Shown here one piece after another: positions 7,151 through 10,068 of a stretch of DNA of 10,068 bases. The stretch lies in NCBI GenBank assembly GCA_027596945.1, contig JADGJH010000079.1:23151-33218 (forward strand), in the 5' to 3' direction. The translations under genes were made by a program, and so were the position numbers. Source of the DNA: Physocladia obscura (lineage: Eukaryota > Chytridiomycota > Chytridiomycetes > Chytridiales > Chytriomycetaceae). How positions within the stretch are numbered: the first letter of the stretch is position 1; each line of letters opens with the position of its first letter. Under the pieces are notes generated by a model that was given only the letters and a program-made list of their open reading frames with translations, was not told where the DNA came from and did not search any database.

Positions 7151-8917
7151 TTAATCACAAAATGCAAAACAAAGACTGATAATAATTCCAAATAACCGTC
7201 CCGTAAATCTGGAAGTACCCGATGTTTTTGTTCCAGTTGTTTCAACAATCGCGCCATTTTGATCAACACCTTGTACAAAAAATATTGTTATTATTTTTGA
7301 GAAACCCAGTCAAAACTTGCACCCACCAACAATCACTGTCAAAGCATTTAGAATCGCAACTGTCTCAAATTGATCTCTGATATTTGTTCCGTTTTCAAGC
7401 GCAAATTCAGTGCCAGCAGGCAAATTGCGAATACAATACCAATTCGAATCACAAAGTTGGAAATTCGCTGCTGCCGACGCCGTTAAAATGGTGGATATTT
7501 GCGATCTAACAGTTGAATCAGATGTGGCATTGAATAATGTTACAAGAGCCCTGTATCCAGGGAAATTATAGCCGCTCGGAGATTTTGGGCATGTGCTAGG
7601 CGGGCAGTCAGGCTCAATTGAATATGTGTTATCAGTAGAATTGACAAACTGAGTGACAAATCCGTTAAAAATATTCGTGGCTTCAGTGAGATATGTTCCG
7701 TCGTTTGTGGCTTCGTACATGATTGAATGGGCAGACATCAGTTCCGCATTGTGGTATGAGTAGACTTCTGTGGATGGACTCGAGCAACTGCTAGTGTAAA
7801 CGCCGTCGTATATGACATAAGTGGATGTGATGATGCCAGATGATTTCAACCATGCATAAACTTGATCGAATCTGGTTTTGTAATCGGCGATTTGTGTCAT
7901 TTTGTACATTCTCGCAAGCATATCCATAGCTTCTGCATTGGTAATTGTAGATTTGTAAAGTGCATCGTTGGTAGCCGTAGAGTTTCGATCTCTACTCCTG
8001 TTTGTTTTGATTGTTGTGTTTTTTTCAGTCCTGGCCACTAAATTTTTGTTTTTCGCGATTTTACCAGTAGATTCCACCACCACATGCAGTATCCCAATCC
8101 AGAAACATTTCATACACTGTTACATTTGTGAGACTAAAGTATGTCGGATTGAATCCGGATTGAAGATTATTTGGCGCGACAATTGCACTTTGACCAAAAG
8201 TTTCGGCGGCAGTCATAGTCGCAAGACCCCACCATCCAATATCGTCATTCCAACGTCCAGAAAGTTCAGTAATTGCGCTTTGACCTTTCCAAATATTAAA
8301 ACAGTTCAATTTTAAAATGAAAATTCGAAATTTGAAATTGGTGCTTAATCAAACCAACCGTTCAAAAAGTCATCATTGCTTCCTGCGGATAGCTATATGA
8401 AAAGAATAACAGAGAATTAAAAACCTGTCAGAAATGAAAGAAAAGGAAGAAAAAAAAACAAATAAACAAACCAAAAAACCAAACCTGTATATTTGAGTCT
8501 ACAAAATTCAGATATGAAGTGTCGCCAGACCACTTCATGTAGTTGTAAAACAAATCCCAGTAAATACCAGACTCATGCCACTAACGCAAGTTTAAACATA
8601 AATACTTTCACGTAAACTTGCCGAATAAAGCCAAACCTGTATGAGATAATGACCATCTTCAAACTGCTCAATCCACGCGCCATCGTCTGCATTATAAGCC
8701 GCAAAAAACATCTTGAGTGGACTCATTGCAGCCTTTCCAGCAGCCATAACGGCGGCTGCAATTAGTCAACATATGATTTTGGTTGGTGTTCCCAGTGAAT
8801 CCATTGTTTTAGACTGTGAGCATAAAACCGCAAAACTTGCTTACATTTGCTGGTGAAGTCAATGCTTTGCGCGCCAAAAACAGCTGTTGCTGTCGCCGCA
8901 AAAATTGAAACCTTCAT
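7151..8917 (-). CDS. GPI-anchored GH76 protein (Dfg5/Dcw1-like, alpha-1,6-mannanase family)
   Basis: GH76 enzymes cleave alpha-1,6-mannan; fungal Dfg5/Dcw1 members act at the cell surface and are thought to transfer GPI proteins into the wall glucan. Seven exons (8917-8845, 8755-8637, 8580-8485, 8392-8359, 8284-8065, 7997-7327, 7269-7151) join in frame across introns of 89, 56, 92, 74, 67 and 57 nt, giving 443 residues. Residues 1-16 (MKVSIFAATATAVFGA) are a signal peptide. Family marks are DGHYLIQWHESGIYWD (58-73), GRWNDDIGWWGLATMTAAE (117-135) with the catalytic Asp pair 121-122, CGGGIYW (175-181) and KSTITNAEAM (196-205). The sequence is rich in N-glycosylation sites. The C-terminus (about 408-443) is a Thr/Ser-rich stretch followed by a hydrophobic tail (LFGIIISLCFAF), a GPI-attachment signal on its own exon. 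Missing that exon would give a false C-terminus ending GGCKF. Exon 4 is only 34 nt. It converges with Hsp20. Confidence 0.92.
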
Positions 8918-9360
8918 TTTGACTTCTGTTGGAAAATGAAAAGGAGTTCAAATCTCTCGCTTGGCTTTTTTGAATTGCCAAGAGCGATTCTGAACAATTG
9001 TACCATGAAAACCAACACCGATTAAAAATAAAAATAAAAATAGGAATTAAATTTGATTCAAGCAAATAGATCAAGCTTTGTTAGGGATTGATGCATGTAA
9101 AGGCATAGAAAATTTATACGAAATCAAGCTGAACCTACAAATCAAGCTGAATTCGCTGACGCAAAAGCATGACATATTGAATAATAAAATTTCCGCCATA
9201 TTAGTGCAACAGTTGATATAAGATAAACTGCATGCTTTCAACTGACAGTGTCACTCATTCTCAAAAACTTAAGAGTTGGCCAAAAAACCGCAAATAAATA
9301 TTTTTGCATAATCAGATAACATTATTATATAATAGCTATTTTCGAACGAAATAATTACTT
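8918..9360. other. Intergenic region upstream of GH76
   Basis: No gene is seen. This should hold the GH76 promoter. It includes a short AAAAAT run near 9024-9041 and a 13-bp direct repeat at 9121-9151. No clear TATA box or known transcription-factor site could be assigned. Confidence 0.5.
9121..9151. repeat. 13-bp direct repeat, 18-bp period
   Basis: AAATCAAGCTGAA occurs at 9121-9133 and again at 9139-9151, separated by five bases. A partial third copy (ATCAAGCT) is at 9070-9077. They lie about 200 nt upstream of the GH76 start. They could be paired protein-binding sites or a minor tandem duplication. Confidence 0.7.
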
Positions 9361-9616
9361 GTCAATTTTAACACCACTGCAGTTCTTTTTGATGCTTGAA
9401 CAAATTTCGCTCATTTCTTCATCTTCCACAGTCAAATGAATCCTCTGATTTAATATCACTTTGAGTAGAAACTGGCAGTAATGTAAATTGCATAGGCTTC
9501 CATTGATTTTTGCTCAATTTTAATTCGTCCACTTCCTTCTCAAAAATAGTCTTAAAAGTACCTCTGCAAATGTGTTTGGCTGTCATTTCACAAGGAAACG
9601 GTCCAACTATTGGCAA
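9361..9616 (-). pseudogene. Unrecognised minus-strand coding fragment with an apparent frameshift
   Basis: I recognise no family. A 65-codon minus-strand frame (9616-9419) reads PFPCEMTAKHICRGTFKTIF and continues with KNQWKPMQFTLLPVSTQ. Near 9450-9460 the coherent reading moves to another frame, HLTVEDEEMSEICSSIKKN, ending in TAA at 9356-9358. A CTAAC...CCAATAG branch/acceptor-like sequence sits just upstream at about 9612-9633, so the start of this fragment could be an exon boundary. It is either a degraded gene or a real exon with a sequencing indel. Confidence 0.3.
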
Positions 9617-9789
9617 AACATTAGGTTAGAGAGGCTGGTGTACGGAGGTATCCAAAGCCATACAAATGAATAAGCTTTCTCAAAGTTATTTGTAGCAATG
9701 AGGTTGCTTTGAACAGCTGTTTTGTGCTGGATTTCGTAAAGGTTTTTGAAGCATCATAAGACAGGAGTTAAGGGCATGAAATAATCGTT

Positions 9790-10068
9790 TTAGTTGAGAA
9801 TTATTCTCATTTGACCATCATCAAGAATTTTCGTGCCAGACTTTGGAGACTTCGGAAACAGGCAGCATGGTTTTGTTGTGATGGATGGAGGGCTGTATTT
9901 TGTTAGTGGAAGTCAGGAAGTATTGGTGGAAAGGAAGGATGACACACCGTATGGCACGGGTCTAGCTTTAGTTAAAGCGTCGGCGATAAGCTTGGCATGC
10001 TCGGAATTTTTATAGTGGCTGATAGAAGTACTTCTTTGGATCGTCTTTTAATTTGAATTGTCCTTTGG
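9790..10068 (-). pseudogene. Possible 3' part of an unidentified gene entering from the right edge
   Basis: I recognise no family. Reading the minus strand from the right edge, GQFKLKDDPKKYFYQPL is followed by a stop, and NSEHAKLIADALTKARPVPY continues in the adjacent frame; the change occurs at an A-rich run near 10014-10018. After that comes a plausible 55-nt intron (9947-9893) with a GTGTGT donor, CACTAAC branch site and TACAG acceptor, a length and layout like the proven introns in this window. More than one reading frame stays open after the join, so the C-terminus cannot be fixed. A 60-codon plus-strand frame (9833-10015) overlaps it and is the competing reading. Confidence 0.3.

Noticed and set aside
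7066..7278. 70-codon minus-strand membrane-like frame
   Set aside because: It is an out-of-frame reading over the last GH76 exon and its 3' flank; the in-frame reading gives the GPI-anchor signal instead.
7968..8315. 115-codon plus-strand frame
   Set aside because: It is antisense to two GH76 exons and the intron between them, with no recognisable motif.

Overview
The window is nuclear DNA of a eukaryote, most likely a fungus. It is AT-rich with long A/T runs. Its genes are split by short GT-AG introns of 55-98 nt, several with CTAAC- or TTGAC-type branch sites. It encodes a GPI-anchored GH76 (Dfg5/Dcw1-type) cell-wall mannosidase, a fungal hallmark. The protein set would suit an early-diverging (chytrid-like) fungus, but that placement is inference. 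There are no prokaryotic operons, rRNA or tRNA genes, CRISPR arrays or intact transposons.

Layout: 1-1397 holds no intact gene. It has a T19 tract and a possible decayed coding stretch on the minus strand (about 240-660). At 1398-2518 (minus) is a homologue of the modifier subunit of glutamate-cysteine ligase (GCLM): three 3' exons are solved and the 5' end is not. At 2793-3234 (plus) is an unrecognised, frame-broken coding relic. At 3415-5106 (plus) is an intronless 563-aa GH5 mannanase-like enzyme whose N-terminal ~220 residues are two tandem copies of a domain I cannot name; a short upstream ORF ends in a TAATG overlap with its start. At 5243-5852 (minus, convergent with GH5) is a four-exon TXNDC17-type thioredoxin-like protein. 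Its active site is on a 21-nt micro-exon and reads CPDS rather than CPDC. At 6399-6935 (plus, divergent from TXNDC17) is a two-exon Hsp20 small heat-shock protein, with a perfect five-unit heat-shock element 82 nt before its ATG. At 7151-8917 (minus) is a seven-exon GH76 protein with an N-terminal signal peptide and a C-terminal GPI signal on its own last exon. From 8918 to the end there is no intact gene, only short repeats and fragments of minus-strand coding sequence, possibly including the 3' end of a gene entering from the right.

Themes: three genes are stress or redox related (glutathione synthesis, TXNDC17 disulfide chemistry, Hsp20 chaperone) and two are polysaccharide-active (GH5, GH76). 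They are separate transcription units. Only the TXNDC17/Hsp20 pair shares an upstream region, so common control is conceivable there. All exon models are hand-built from splice motifs, reading frame and family knowledge, without searches or RNA data.
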